This document shows positions 1-7,214 of a DNA stretch of 29,703 nucleotides, in pieces. Position 1 is the stretch's first letter. Each line of letters begins with the position of its first letter. The position numbers were made by a program, and so were the translations under genes. This DNA is from JBOGIG01 sp050742455 (GTDB lineage: Bacteria; Actinomycetota; Acidimicrobiia; Acidimicrobiales; JBOGIG01), in NCBI GenBank assembly GCA_050742455.1, contig JBOGIG010000031.1, forward strand, positions 1 through 29,703, in the 5' to 3' direction. Under the pieces are notes generated by a model. It worked only from the letters and a program-made list of their open reading frames with translations. It had not been told where the DNA came from and did not search any database.

Positions 1-1
1 G

Positions 2-244
2 CCAACCGTCACTGCCCTGTTGATCAAGGAATCGGTCAATCAGACGGTGGACAGCATGGGCTTTTACAATGCCCTGCAGTCCTGCTTCACCCTGCACCAG
101 CTCAACCATTCCCATTGGGCCGAGATAAACGAGGATCATTACCCGGTGGCCAAGCCCGAGCACGGAGTGCCCGACTGGCGGTCCGCCCCTCCTGTGGTTC
201 CCGCCGTCAAGGACCTGCCCCGGGCCCCTACCCCCACCCGCTAG
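2..244 (+). CDS. Enoyl-CoA hydratase/isomerase family, C-terminal fragment
   Basis: The reading frame is open from the left edge (codons start at base 2) to a TAG at 242-244, so only about 80 C-terminal residues are present. The segment reads ALLIKESVNQTVDSMGFYNA followed by a HQLNHSHWAE stretch. This resembles the C-terminal trimerisation helices and tail of actinobacterial crotonase-fold enoyl-CoA hydratases, which add water to 2-enoyl-CoA in beta-oxidation. The catalytic glutamates and oxyanion hole would lie upstream of the window and cannot be checked. The gene converges on the acyl-CoA dehydrogenase at 247-1611, with only two bases between the stop codons. Assignment is by tail similarity alone, so the exact reaction is open. 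Confidence 0.7.
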   Translation, partial: PTVTALLIKESVNQTVDSMGFYNALQSCFTLHQLNHSHWAEINEDHYPVAKPEHGVPDWRSAPPVVPAVKDLPRAPTPTR

Positions 245-246
245 GG

Positions 247-1611
247 CTAGGAGTCGTAAGGCCCGGCCGGGCGGTTGTGGCGCACCTCGTCAAAGGGCCG
301 GTCCCGATCGGCGGCATACTCCCGTGGCATGCCGAGGACTCGTTCGCTGATGATGTTGCGCTGCATCTCATTGCTGCCACCGCCCAGACTCCCGCCCTGG
401 CGAGACAGGTATAGCTCACCCCAGGCTCCGGCCGGGTCGCCATCGCCCCAAGCTCCGGCCCCTGCCCCGGCGATCTCCAGGCCGATATCAAAGTGTCGCT
501 CGCTCGTGACGGCGGCGCACAAGCGCGCAAGGGAACCGGCCGGAGCGGGCATTCGTCCAGCCCGGATGGCGGCCGTCACCCGCTCGGTGAGCTGGCGACG
601 GACCCGATCATTGACCAGACCTTCCGCCACGAGCTGGCGCACCCGGGGGTCCGATCCCTGGCCCGTAGCGCGGGCCAGGTCGGCTAGGTCGCTGCGCCGG
701 TCCTCGATCCTGGAGGAGACCATGGCCGCATTGACGTACTGGGACCCTCCGCCCACCGCCTCGCGTTCGTGAAAAAGCAATCTCGACGCCACCGTCCAGC
801 CGTCATTGACCTCTCCCACCACCGCATCGACCGGCACGGCCACGTCGTTGAAGAACTCCTGACAGAACTCGGCGGTGCCGTTGACCATCTTGATCTGCTG
901 CACCTCGATGCCGGGCTGGTGGATCTTGACGATGAACATAGTGAGACCCCGGTGCTTGGGCACATGCCAGTCGGTGCGAGCCAGGCACAGGGCGTAGTCA
1001 GAACGGAAGGCCCCCGACGACCAGATCTTGGACCCGTTCAGGATGAACACGTCGCCGTCCCGGGTAGCCCTGGTCAACAGACCGGCCAGATCGGACCCGC
1101 CGCTGGGCTCGGACAAGAATTGCACCCACAACTCATCGCCCCGCAGGATGGCCGGGATGTGGGCCGCCTTGTGCTCCTCGGTGCCAAAGTCCAACAGAGT
1201 GGGAGCCAGGATGGACAAGGTCGGCACATCGAAGAGCACGGGCAATTCATAGGGCAGGGCTTCGAGGGCGAAGGCTCTTTGGTGGGCCGACGTCAGGCCT
1301 TGACCTCCGTAGCGGCGGGGGAAGCACAGGCCGGCGAACCCTCCATCATGAAGAATCCGCTGCAAGTACCGGGCCCGGGACCCGCTCTCGTCCTCGTGCA
1401 TGAGGGTGGCGTTGTCCACCCCCTCGGGCAAGCGGGGCATAGTCTCGGCGAGCCAGGCCCGGGCTCGTGCTCGAAAGACCTCGACCTCCTCGATCGCCTC
1501 GGCGCTCTCGATCGGCTCGACCTCCTCGATCGGCTTGGCATTCTCGGCCGGTTCAGCCGCTCCGGCTCGATCCACCGGGCCGACCCGGTCGTTGGGCTTG
1601 TCCATGGTCAT
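247..1611 (-). CDS. Acyl-CoA dehydrogenase (454 aa), putative catalytic subunit, with repetitive N-terminal extension
   Basis: FAD-dependent alpha,beta-dehydrogenation of an acyl-CoA thioester is the family reaction. Family signatures include a QFLSEPSGGSDLAG substrate/flavin segment (about 164-177), NGSKIWSSG (about 192-200) and the C-terminal GGGSNEMQRNIISERVLG. The position of the MCAD catalytic Glu (YEG) is Gly here. A FHER motif with Glu282 sits where isovaleryl-CoA dehydrogenase carries its base, so Glu282 is the inferred base. The first 45 residues are an acidic low-complexity repeat (PIEEVEPIES/AEAIEEVEVF) not usual in the family. The ATG at 1611 has an AGGGAAG ribosome site 8 nt upstream and lies 13 nt after the previous gene's stop. 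Its neighbour at 1625-2749 is a second, base-less acyl-CoA dehydrogenase, which suggests an alpha2beta2 complex as in mycobacterial steroid FadE pairs. Confidence 0.9.
   Translation of the reverse strand: MTMDKPNDRVGPVDRAGAAEPAENAKPIEEVEPIESAEAIEEVEVFRARARAWLAETMPRLPEGVDNATLMHEDESGSRARYLQRILHDGGFAGLCFPRRYGGQGLTSAHQRAFALEALPYELPVLFDVPTLSILAPTLLDFGTEEHKAAHIPAILRGDELWVQFLSEPSGGSDLAGLLTRATRDGDVFILNGSKIWSSGAFRSDYALCLARTDWHVPKHRGLTMFIVKIHQPGIEVQQIKMVNGTAEFCQEFFNDVAVPVDAVVGEVNDGWTVASRLLFHEREAVGGGSQYVNAAMVSSRIEDRRSDLADLARATGQGSDPRVRQLVAEGLVNDRVRRQLTERVTAAIRAGRMPAPAGSLARLCAAVTSERHFDIGLEIAGAGAGAWGDGDPAGAWGELYLSRQGGSLGGGSNEMQRNIISERVLGMPREYAADRDRPFDEVRHNRPAGPYDS
1480..1551 (-). repeat. 36-bp tandem duplication in the acyl-CoA dehydrogenase 5' coding region
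   Basis: Two diverged copies (1480-1515 and 1516-1551) both begin CTCGACCTCCTCGATCG on the plus strand. The period is 36 bp, so it stays in frame and adds 12 residues per copy (PIEEVE-type). It lies within the non-conserved N-terminal extension of the gene and not in its FAD-binding core. Confidence 0.75.
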
Positions 1612-1624
1612 GGCCGTCGCTTCC

Positions 1625-2749
1625 CTACAGATCCATCATGGCGGCGATTCGCTCCCGGTGATCCCGGGGCGTTCCGAACAGGCCGCGGTCCAGGACCACC
1701 CGGCGAAGGTAAAGGTGCAGATCGTGATCCCAAGTAACGCCGATGCCCCCATGCAACTGCACGCACTCTTGGAGAATCTCGGGAGCTCGATCGCCAATGT
1801 AGGCCTTGGCCACACTGACCAACTCCTGGGCCTCGGCCGATCCCCGAACCACGGCGAGGGCCGCCGCTTCGGCCGTGGCATGGGACGCCTCCAGGCCCAA
1901 TTTCATGTCGGCCAAGCGGTGCTTGAGAGCTTGATACGAGGCCAGGGGCCGTCCGAAGGAACTGCGGTCGAAGACATAGTCAACGGTGAGATGAAAGGCC
2001 CGATCAGTGGCGCCGACCATCGCAGCGCAGGCCAGCACCGCCCCCACCATCAGCTGGTACTCGACTTCGGGTCCCGCTCCCCCCTCGGACCCGATCCGAG
2101 CGGATTCGGGAACCTGCACGGAGTCAAAGCTGACCTGACCGAATCGCCGGACCAGGTCCAAGCTGTTGATCGCCTTGACCTTGAGCCCTGAGGCGTCGGC
2201 CGGGACGACGAACTGGGTTGGGCCCCCATCGGAAACGGTGGTGACGACGAAGGAGTCAGCCTCGACTGCGGCCTCGACCGCCGAAATGGCGCCGTTGATG
2301 ACGTAGCCTCCCGCGCCCCCCTTGGCCTGGAGGCGGGGTTCGGGCTGCTTCCCCTGGCCCCGCTCGGCCCCCATGGGACCGGGACCGCACCAGGCGGCGA
2401 CGGTCTGGCCGGCCATGATATCGGCCAGGATATCCCCGTGGCGCCCCCCGTCGGCTCCAAGGGCCAGGGCGGCAAGGTTGCAGGGTAGGAAGGGGCCGGG
2501 GGCCACTGCTCGTCCCATCTCCTCGGCCACCACGGCCAAGTCGGCCACGGCCCGTCCCGAGACGCTTCCCCCGCCGAACTCTTCGGGCACAAGCAGCGAG
2601 GTCCACCCCAACTCAGCCCCCTGGCGCCACCAATGTCTTTCGAAGCCGGCCTGCTCCTTGTCGGCCAGGGCTCTCACCCGGGCCGTCGGCACTGAGTTGG
2701 CGAGAAACTTCCTGGTTACCTCGGCCAGAAGATCCCGTTCGGCGGTCAT
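1625..2749 (-). CDS. Acyl-CoA dehydrogenase (374 aa), putative non-catalytic partner subunit
   Basis: The protein has the acyl-CoA dehydrogenase fold: an N-terminal helical part with VPEEFGGGSVS, a middle beta domain, and a C-terminal part with DRSSFGRPLASYQALKH, LHGGIGVTWDHDLHLYLRR and LFG. There is neither a YEG motif nor a HER motif, so no obvious catalytic base. This is typical of the second subunit in heteromeric actinobacterial FadE enzymes. The frame is open to 2851, but the ATG at 2749 is preferred because it overlaps the P450 stop as ATGA and starts MTAERDLLAEVTRKF, a normal family N-terminus. It is translationally coupled to the P450 upstream and followed after 13 nt by the catalytic-type dehydrogenase. 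Joint action of the two is inference from adjacency and complementary motif loss. Confidence 0.88.
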   Translation of the reverse strand: MTAERDLLAEVTRKFLANSVPTARVRALADKEQAGFERHWWRQGAELGWTSLLVPEEFGGGSVSGRAVADLAVVAEEMGRAVAPGPFLPCNLAALALGADGGRHGDILADIMAGQTVAAWCGPGPMGAERGQGKQPEPRLQAKGGAGGYVINGAISAVEAAVEADSFVVTTVSDGGPTQFVVPADASGLKVKAINSLDLVRRFGQVSFDSVQVPESARIGSEGGAGPEVEYQLMVGAVLACAAMVGATDRAFHLTVDYVFDRSSFGRPLASYQALKHRLADMKLGLEASHATAEAAALAVVRGSAEAQELVSVAKAYIGDRAPEILQECVQLHGGIGVTWDHDLHLYLRRVVLDRGLFGTPRDHRERIAAMMDL

Positions 2750-3936
2750 GCCCCAAAGACGAGGGGAAGATGCTCGACCTGACGCAGTCCCATCGAATAA
2801 GACAGCACAACGTTCGGGGCCAGGTGGTATTCGGGGATACGCGAATGCCACTCTCGCAGGGTGGTGCGCAGCTCCAAGCGGGCCAGGTGGGAGCCCAGGC
2901 AGCGGTGGATGCCCGCGCCGAAAGCCGCGTGCTTGTTGGGGCTACGACCCAGGTTGACCTCGAAGGCATCAGGCACGATGTCCTCGTCGGTGTTGGCCGA
3001 GCCGATGCATACCCCAACGTGATCACCCTGGCGCAGAGGGCATCCGCCCAGATCGATGTCGACGGTGGCCATGCGGGGAACGGCCGTCACCGGCGTTTCC
3101 CACCTCAACAGCTCCTCCACGGCGGACGGGATGAGGCCCGGATCCTCCACTATGGCTCGGCGCTGATCGGGGTGCTGGGCCAGGTAGGCAAAGAAGCACT
3201 CCAGGCTGTCGGTCACGGTGTCCAGACCGGCTAGGACGAACAGGAAGCAGATGCCCACGATCTCCTCCTGGGTCAGCCGTTGCCCGTCGACCTCCGCGGC
3301 GAGCAACAAGCCGAGGATGTCGTCGCTCGGATGGCGACGATGGTCACTGATGGCCTCGGCGAAGAAGTCCTCGATGTGGGACGCTGCCCTCCTTTGGCCG
3401 GCCCTCATTTCGTCCAGGTCATCACCCCCGGGGCGCAGGATCCCGTCCTTCATTGCCAAAAAAACGTCCAGTTGGGACAAGGGGAAACCCAGCATGCCCA
3501 AGAAGACCGACGACGGGATGGGCACGGCCAATTCGTCGGCCAGGTCGCACCCGCCCCGGTCGATGAACGAATCGATCCGCTCGTTGACCATGGCGGCGAT
3601 GTCGGGCTCGAGCCGGTTTATCTGGCGCGGGGCAAATATGGGATCGAGCAGACGCCGGTACTTGACGTGATCGGGGGGATCGACCTGGAGGGGGATGAGG
3701 GGCACCGATTGGCCCAGGTCCACCGCCTCCATGGCCGAGGAGAACTGCTCGGGGTGGTGCAGGACGTAGTCGACGGCAGACCCGCTTACCACCTGGGGCC
3801 CGAAGGAACCCTCGACTACTGCTCCGACCTGACGGGCGGACCGGTAGAAGGGCTGGGGGTTGGCCCCCACAGCGGGATCCAGGAAGCCATCGGAGCGGTA
3901 GGTCGGAGCAGGATCGAGCCGGTCGACTTGGGTCAT
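2746..3936 (-). CDS. Cytochrome P450 (396 aa)
   Basis: Soluble bacterial class I P450, a heme monooxygenase that needs a ferredoxin and reductase; neither partner gene is in the window. The I-helix oxygen-activation motif AGLDT is at about 236-240, ExxR at 275-278 (EELLR) and the heme loop FGAGIHRCLG with Cys346. Length is normal for the family. The ATG at 3936 shares its A with the TGA of the upstream amidohydrolase (TGATG), and its own TGA overlaps the next ATG (ATGA), so three genes of unlike chemistry are coupled. A role in hydroxylating a hydrophobic ring or chain before beta-oxidation fits the operon, as in steroid or terpenoid catabolism, but the substrate is unknown and no CYP family is assigned. 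Confidence 0.95.
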   Translation of the reverse strand: MTQVDRLDPAPTYRSDGFLDPAVGANPQPFYRSARQVGAVVEGSFGPQVVSGSAVDYVLHHPEQFSSAMEAVDLGQSVPLIPLQVDPPDHVKYRRLLDPIFAPRQINRLEPDIAAMVNERIDSFIDRGGCDLADELAVPIPSSVFLGMLGFPLSQLDVFLAMKDGILRPGGDDLDEMRAGQRRAASHIEDFFAEAISDHRRHPSDDILGLLLAAEVDGQRLTQEEIVGICFLFVLAGLDTVTDSLECFFAYLAQHPDQRRAIVEDPGLIPSAVEELLRWETPVTAVPRMATVDIDLGGCPLRQGDHVGVCIGSANTDEDIVPDAFEVNLGRSPNKHAAFGAGIHRCLGSHLARLELRTTLREWHSRIPEYHLAPNVVLSYSMGLRQVEHLPLVFGA

Positions 3937-5228
3937 CAGCTCTTGGCCATGGTACGCAGTGCGTCCAGGTCGGCGGCCAGGTTGGCACGGCTCCCCTTGG
4001 GATGGCGCGATGTCGAACGGATGGACACGTCGTGGCCGGCGGCCCGGCGCCTCAGAGCGCCCACGGTGGCCTCGGAGCGGGGGATGACCGAGAACGGGTC
4101 GTAGGCAAAATGGTGCATGGCATTGAGATGGGTGATCCGGTTGATGTCATGGTCGGAAACACCGTTCAGGTATTTCATGGCCGTCTCCGGGGCCGTGGGC
4201 CAGGTGGTGTCGGAGTGGGGGTAGTCGCATTCCCAGGTGACATTGTCCAGGTTGAGGTAATCCCGGCTGGCGATGCCAAAGGCATCGTCGATGAAACAGG
4301 TGATGATGTGCTCGTTGAACACCTGGCTGGGCAACTTGTCCCCGAAATCCTGACCGGTCCAGGCGTGGTGCTTTTGGTAGTTGTAGTCGATCCGCTCCAG
4401 GAAATAGGGAATCCAGCCGATTCCCCCCTCGGACAGGGCAATCTTGAGGTCGGGAAACTTTCTCAGCACCGGGGACCACACCAGATCGGCTGCGGCTTGA
4501 ACAATGTTCATGGGGCTGAGGGTGATGAGCACATCCATGGGGGCATCAGGCGAAGTGATGACCAGCTCCGAAGATGACCCGATATGCATGCACACGACCA
4601 CACCCTCATCGCTGCACGCCGTCCAGAACGGATCCCAGTGATCTGAATGGACGCTGGGCCAACCCAGTTTGGAGGGGTTCTCGGAAAAAGTTATGGCGTG
4701 CGCCCCCTTGGCTGCCGTGCGCCGGACCTCCTCAGCCATCACCAGAGGGTCCCAGATGGCTGGGATGGGACAAGGGATGAACCGCCCGGGATGGGTCCCG
4801 CACCATTCGTCGATGTGCCAGTCGTTGTAGGCCCGCACCATTGCCAGTGCCACATCCTTGTCCTCGGTGCGTGCGAACAGCTGGCCGCAAAATCCGGTGA
4901 AGGACGGAAAGCACAGCGACCCCAACACCCCGTTGGCATCCATGTCCTTGACCCGCTCGTTGATGTCGTGGCATCCGGGCCGGATCTCGTCGAAGGAAGT
5001 GGGCTCGATACCGTATTCCTCGGCCGGGCGCCCGGCCACGGCATTGAGGGCCACGTTTGAGATCTCGGCACCTTCGTAGCGCCATACATTGGTTCCGTCC
5101 TCCCGAGTGACGAACTTGGGGGCCAGTTCGGCGTATCGGGCTGGGAGGCGGCCCTCGAAGACGTTTGGTGGCTCAACGACGTGATCGTCGACGCTCACCA
5201 TGATCATTTCGTCCAGTTCCACGGGCAC
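3936..5228 (-). CDS. COG2159-type amidohydrolase superfamily protein (430 aa)
   Basis: TIM-barrel metal-dependent hydrolase of the ACMSD/gamma-resorcylate decarboxylase-like branch. The expected ligands are visible: Asp14-x-His16 in VSVDDHVVEPP, His215 in CMHIGSS and Asp335 in WECDYPHSDTTWP. This branch includes decarboxylases, hydratases and C-C or ester-cleaving enzymes, so the reaction cannot be named. The GTG at 5228 has GGAGG 5 nt upstream. The last 45 residues or so (Arg/Ser-rich, RRRAAGHDVSIRSTS) form a tail absent from the 384-aa paralogue at 21785-22939. It sits between two P450 genes and overlaps the next P450 start by one base. Family certain, substrate unknown; hydrolytic or decarboxylating processing of a P450 product is a guess. 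Confidence 0.9.
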   Translation of the reverse strand: MPVELDEMIMVSVDDHVVEPPNVFEGRLPARYAELAPKFVTREDGTNVWRYEGAEISNVALNAVAGRPAEEYGIEPTSFDEIRPGCHDINERVKDMDANGVLGSLCFPSFTGFCGQLFARTEDKDVALAMVRAYNDWHIDEWCGTHPGRFIPCPIPAIWDPLVMAEEVRRTAAKGAHAITFSENPSKLGWPSVHSDHWDPFWTACSDEGVVVCMHIGSSSELVITSPDAPMDVLITLSPMNIVQAAADLVWSPVLRKFPDLKIALSEGGIGWIPYFLERIDYNYQKHHAWTGQDFGDKLPSQVFNEHIITCFIDDAFGIASRDYLNLDNVTWECDYPHSDTTWPTAPETAMKYLNGVSDHDINRITHLNAMHHFAYDPFSVIPRSEATVGALRRRAAGHDVSIRSTSRHPKGSRANLAADLDALRTMAKS

Positions 5229-5233
5229 CTTCC

Positions 5234-5238
5234 CCTCC
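5234..5238 (-). promoter_or_regulatory. Ribosome binding site fixing the GTG start at 5228
   Basis: On the minus strand GGAGG lies five bases before the GTG. A second in-frame GTG two codons later and an ATG at codon 8 would place it too far away, so it supports the outermost start. Confidence 0.6.
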
Positions 5239-5285
5239 GGGCCAATCCCAACAAGCCGCCGACGCTTTAGAACGAGTTACCAACG

Positions 5286-6584
5286 CTACCCTGCGGAGGC
5301 ACGAGGTGTAAAAGGTCCCGAGGACACCGGCACATTTGCAAATCCGGCCACATTTGACATGTGCACCCTTGTCAGGTTTTCCTCTTCCACCCTGTAGGCG
5401 GGCCAGCGCCGGGCGAGCTCCTCCAGGGCCACTCGACTTTCCAGGCGAGCCAGAGCCGCGCCCAGACAGGCGTGGATCCCGTAACCGAACCCCAGGGCCA
5501 GGCCCGGGACCCGGTCCAGGTCGAAGCGGTCCGGATCGGGAAAATGTCGCTCGTCCCTCGTCGCCGCCCCCGTGACCAACAACACAGGGAAACCAGCCGG
5601 GATGCTCACCCCATTGCTGGTCATCGGGCGCACCGAGTACCGGCCCTGGTACTGCGACGGCGGCCAGAACCTCAGGGTCTCTTCCACTGCACCCACGGCA
5701 AGCGACGGATCTTGGACCACACGACGCCACTGGTCAGGGTGGCGAGCGAAAAGGACCACGGCATTGCCCACAAGCTTGGTGACCGTCTCGGCTCCGGCCC
5801 CGCCGAGGAGAGAGGCGAAGCCCGCGATCTCGGTGTCGTCGAGCTTGGTCTTCGACCCGTCACCCCGCTCCACCTCGACCTGGCTCAGGCGCGAAATCAT
5901 GTCATCGCCCGGATGACGACGCTTGTCCTGGGCCAGTTGGTAGAAGTAGGCGCCGGCCGACACCATGGCTTCGATCCCCTCGGGCGTCGGCTCCAACCGG
6001 CCCGGCTGGCGATGCAGTGCGATGTCCAGCCAGTGGCGGATCTGTTGGCGATCGGCCCGGGGCACGCCGAGCATGCGACAGATGATCTCGACTGGAAATG
6101 GCCCTGAGAAGTCGGCCACAGCGTCAAAGCGCTCCAGTCCCTCCAGGGGTTCGAGGGCTTGGGTGACCACCTGGCGGACCATGGACTCCAGGGCCAGCAC
6201 AGCCCGTGGGGTGAACACCCGGTTCACCAATGACCGCAGGCGATCGTGATCCGGGGGGTCCATCATGATCAGGCTGGCCAGTCCCCGGATCTGATCGGGG
6301 TCGGACTTGAGGGTGGCCAGATCCACGCCATGCCCGCTGGAATAGGTCCGCCATTCCCGGTGGGCGCGGACCACATCGTCCCAGCGGGATAGGGCGAAGA
6401 ACCCGTATGCCTCCGAGTAATAGACGGGGGCCTCGTCCCGCAGGCGGCGGTACATGGCGTAGGGGTCGTCGAAGAAAACCGTGGAGAACGGATCGAACTC
6501 CACTGGGCCCACCGGTTGTCGACCGGGCACCACAGCGCGCTCGCCGGGAGGGGGTGGTTCCGGGTCCGCCGGGGGCTCACCCAA
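5286..6584 (-). CDS. Cytochrome P450 (about 432 aa)
   Basis: Second bacterial P450, clearly distinct from the one at 2746-3936. In the chosen frame the I-helix motif is AGAET (about 263-267, Glu in place of the common Asp), ExxR is at about 302-305 (EETLR) and the heme loop is FGYGIHACLG with Cys at about 373. The frame is open back to 6788, but that part overlaps the DoxX gene and looks like out-of-frame sequence. No ATG is available before the conserved DPYAMYRRLRDEAP segment. The TTG at 6584 follows the DoxX stop by 5 nt, with AAGGAG 11 nt upstream; GTG at 6533 is the alternative. The substrate is unknown. It probably acts with the neighbouring SDR, thioesterase and amidohydrolase in one pathway, and ferredoxin partners must be encoded elsewhere. 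Confidence 0.9.
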   Translation of the reverse strand: MGEPPADPEPPPPGERAVVPGRQPVGPVEFDPFSTVFFDDPYAMYRRLRDEAPVYYSEAYGFFALSRWDDVVRAHREWRTYSSGHGVDLATLKSDPDQIRGLASLIMMDPPDHDRLRSLVNRVFTPRAVLALESMVRQVVTQALEPLEGLERFDAVADFSGPFPVEIICRMLGVPRADRQQIRHWLDIALHRQPGRLEPTPEGIEAMVSAGAYFYQLAQDKRRHPGDDMISRLSQVEVERGDGSKTKLDDTEIAGFASLLGGAGAETVTKLVGNAVVLFARHPDQWRRVVQDPSLAVGAVEETLRFWPPSQYQGRYSVRPMTSNGVSIPAGFPVLLVTGAATRDERHFPDPDRFDLDRVPGLALGFGYGIHACLGAALARLESRVALEELARRWPAYRVEEENLTRVHMSNVAGFANVPVSSGPFTPRASAG

Positions 6585-6589
6585 CCTGA

Positions 6590-7105
6590 TCAGGACTCCT
6601 TGGGCTCGGGTCGCCAGAATCCGACGAGCAGGCCGAGAGCGCCCCCCGCGCCCGCTCCCAGGGCGATCCACAACCCGGTCCAGCCCCACAGAGCCTCCAG
6701 ACCCAGGACTCGATCGAGGCTCCAAGCCCCAGGGCCCAGCATGGCCAGGACAAAGCCCAACACGGTGAGGGTCATCACGTACTCCCACCCCTCACCAGGA
6801 CGAAATATGAAAAACCCCTTGCCCCGGTGATTGGTTATGAGGGCCACCAGCATCACCCCAACCACCCCGGCCCCGGCGATAGGGGTCAGTAGCCCGGCGA
6901 CGAGGAGGGCACCCGCCCCCACCTCGGTCAGGCTGGCCGTCCAGGCATGGAGCCACCCGGGCTTCATGCCCAGGCTCTCGAACCACCTTCCGGTGCCGGC
7001 GATCTTGCCCCCGCCGAAGATGTGATTGAACCCGTGGGCCAAGAACACCACCCCGGCGGTAAGGCGCAAGGCCAACAAAGCCAGGTCAGTCGCACTGGAC
7101 CCCAT
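6590..7105 (-). CDS. DoxX-like family integral membrane protein (171 aa)
   Basis: Small DoxX-like membrane protein with four to five hydrophobic segments: about 7-25 (LALLALRLTAGVVFLAHGF), 54-74, 76-92, 110-124 and 142-163. The HGFNHIFGGGKIAGTGRWFE stretch after the first helix is the DoxX family hallmark. DoxX proteins are linked to quinone or thiol redox in some bacteria and archaea, but most copies have no known role. The ATG at 7105 has GAGGAAG 5 nt upstream; the longer open frame to 7168 would begin inside the direct repeats. It lies between an SDR and a P450 whose start follows within 5 nt. A membrane redox or transport-accessory role for the P450 pathway is speculation. Confidence 0.85.
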   Translation of the reverse strand: MGSSATDLALLALRLTAGVVFLAHGFNHIFGGGKIAGTGRWFESLGMKPGWLHAWTASLTEVGAGALLVAGLLTPIAGAGVVGVMLVALITNHRGKGFFIFRPGEGWEYVMTLTVLGFVLAMLGPGAWSLDRVLGLEALWGWTGLWIALGAGAGGALGLLVGFWRPEPKES

Positions 7106-7110
7106 CAAAG

Positions 7111-7117
7111 CTTCCTC
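7111..7117 (-). promoter_or_regulatory. Ribosome binding site deciding the DoxX-like gene start
   Basis: GAGGAAG on the minus strand, five bases before the ATG at 7105. It favours this start over an upstream in-frame one at 7168. Confidence 0.6.
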
Positions 7118-7128
7118 TCGTCGAACCT

Positions 7129-7191
7129 CATCGGACCCTTCGCTCAAGCGGCGGATCGAACAAGTCATCGGACCCTTCGCTCAAAGCGGCG
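7129..7191 (-). repeat. 25/26-bp direct repeat upstream of the DoxX-like gene
   Basis: CATCGGACCCTTCGCTCAA followed by GCGGCG occurs at 7129-7153 and again at 7166-7191, the second copy with one extra A. Start-to-start distance is 37 bp. Both copies lie in the 109-bp gap between the SDR stop (7215) and the DoxX start (7105), inside operon A. They could be a regulatory pair, an internal promoter element, or a chance duplication. Confidence 0.8.
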
Positions 7192-7214
7192 CCAGCCTAC
7201 TAACTGCCCAGGCA

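Noticed and set aside
241..250. CTAGGGCTAG between converging stop codons
   Set aside because: Simply two stop codons in CTAG contexts; no stem or further symmetry around it.
769..1737. 322-codon plus-strand open frame
   Set aside because: It is antisense to the acyl-CoA dehydrogenase at 247-1611, shows no family motifs, and is His/Gly/Leu-rich as expected for a GC-rich shadow frame.
6585..6788. N-terminal extension of the second P450
   Set aside because: Overlaps the DoxX-like gene in another frame and is Arg/Gly/Pro-rich without P450 features.
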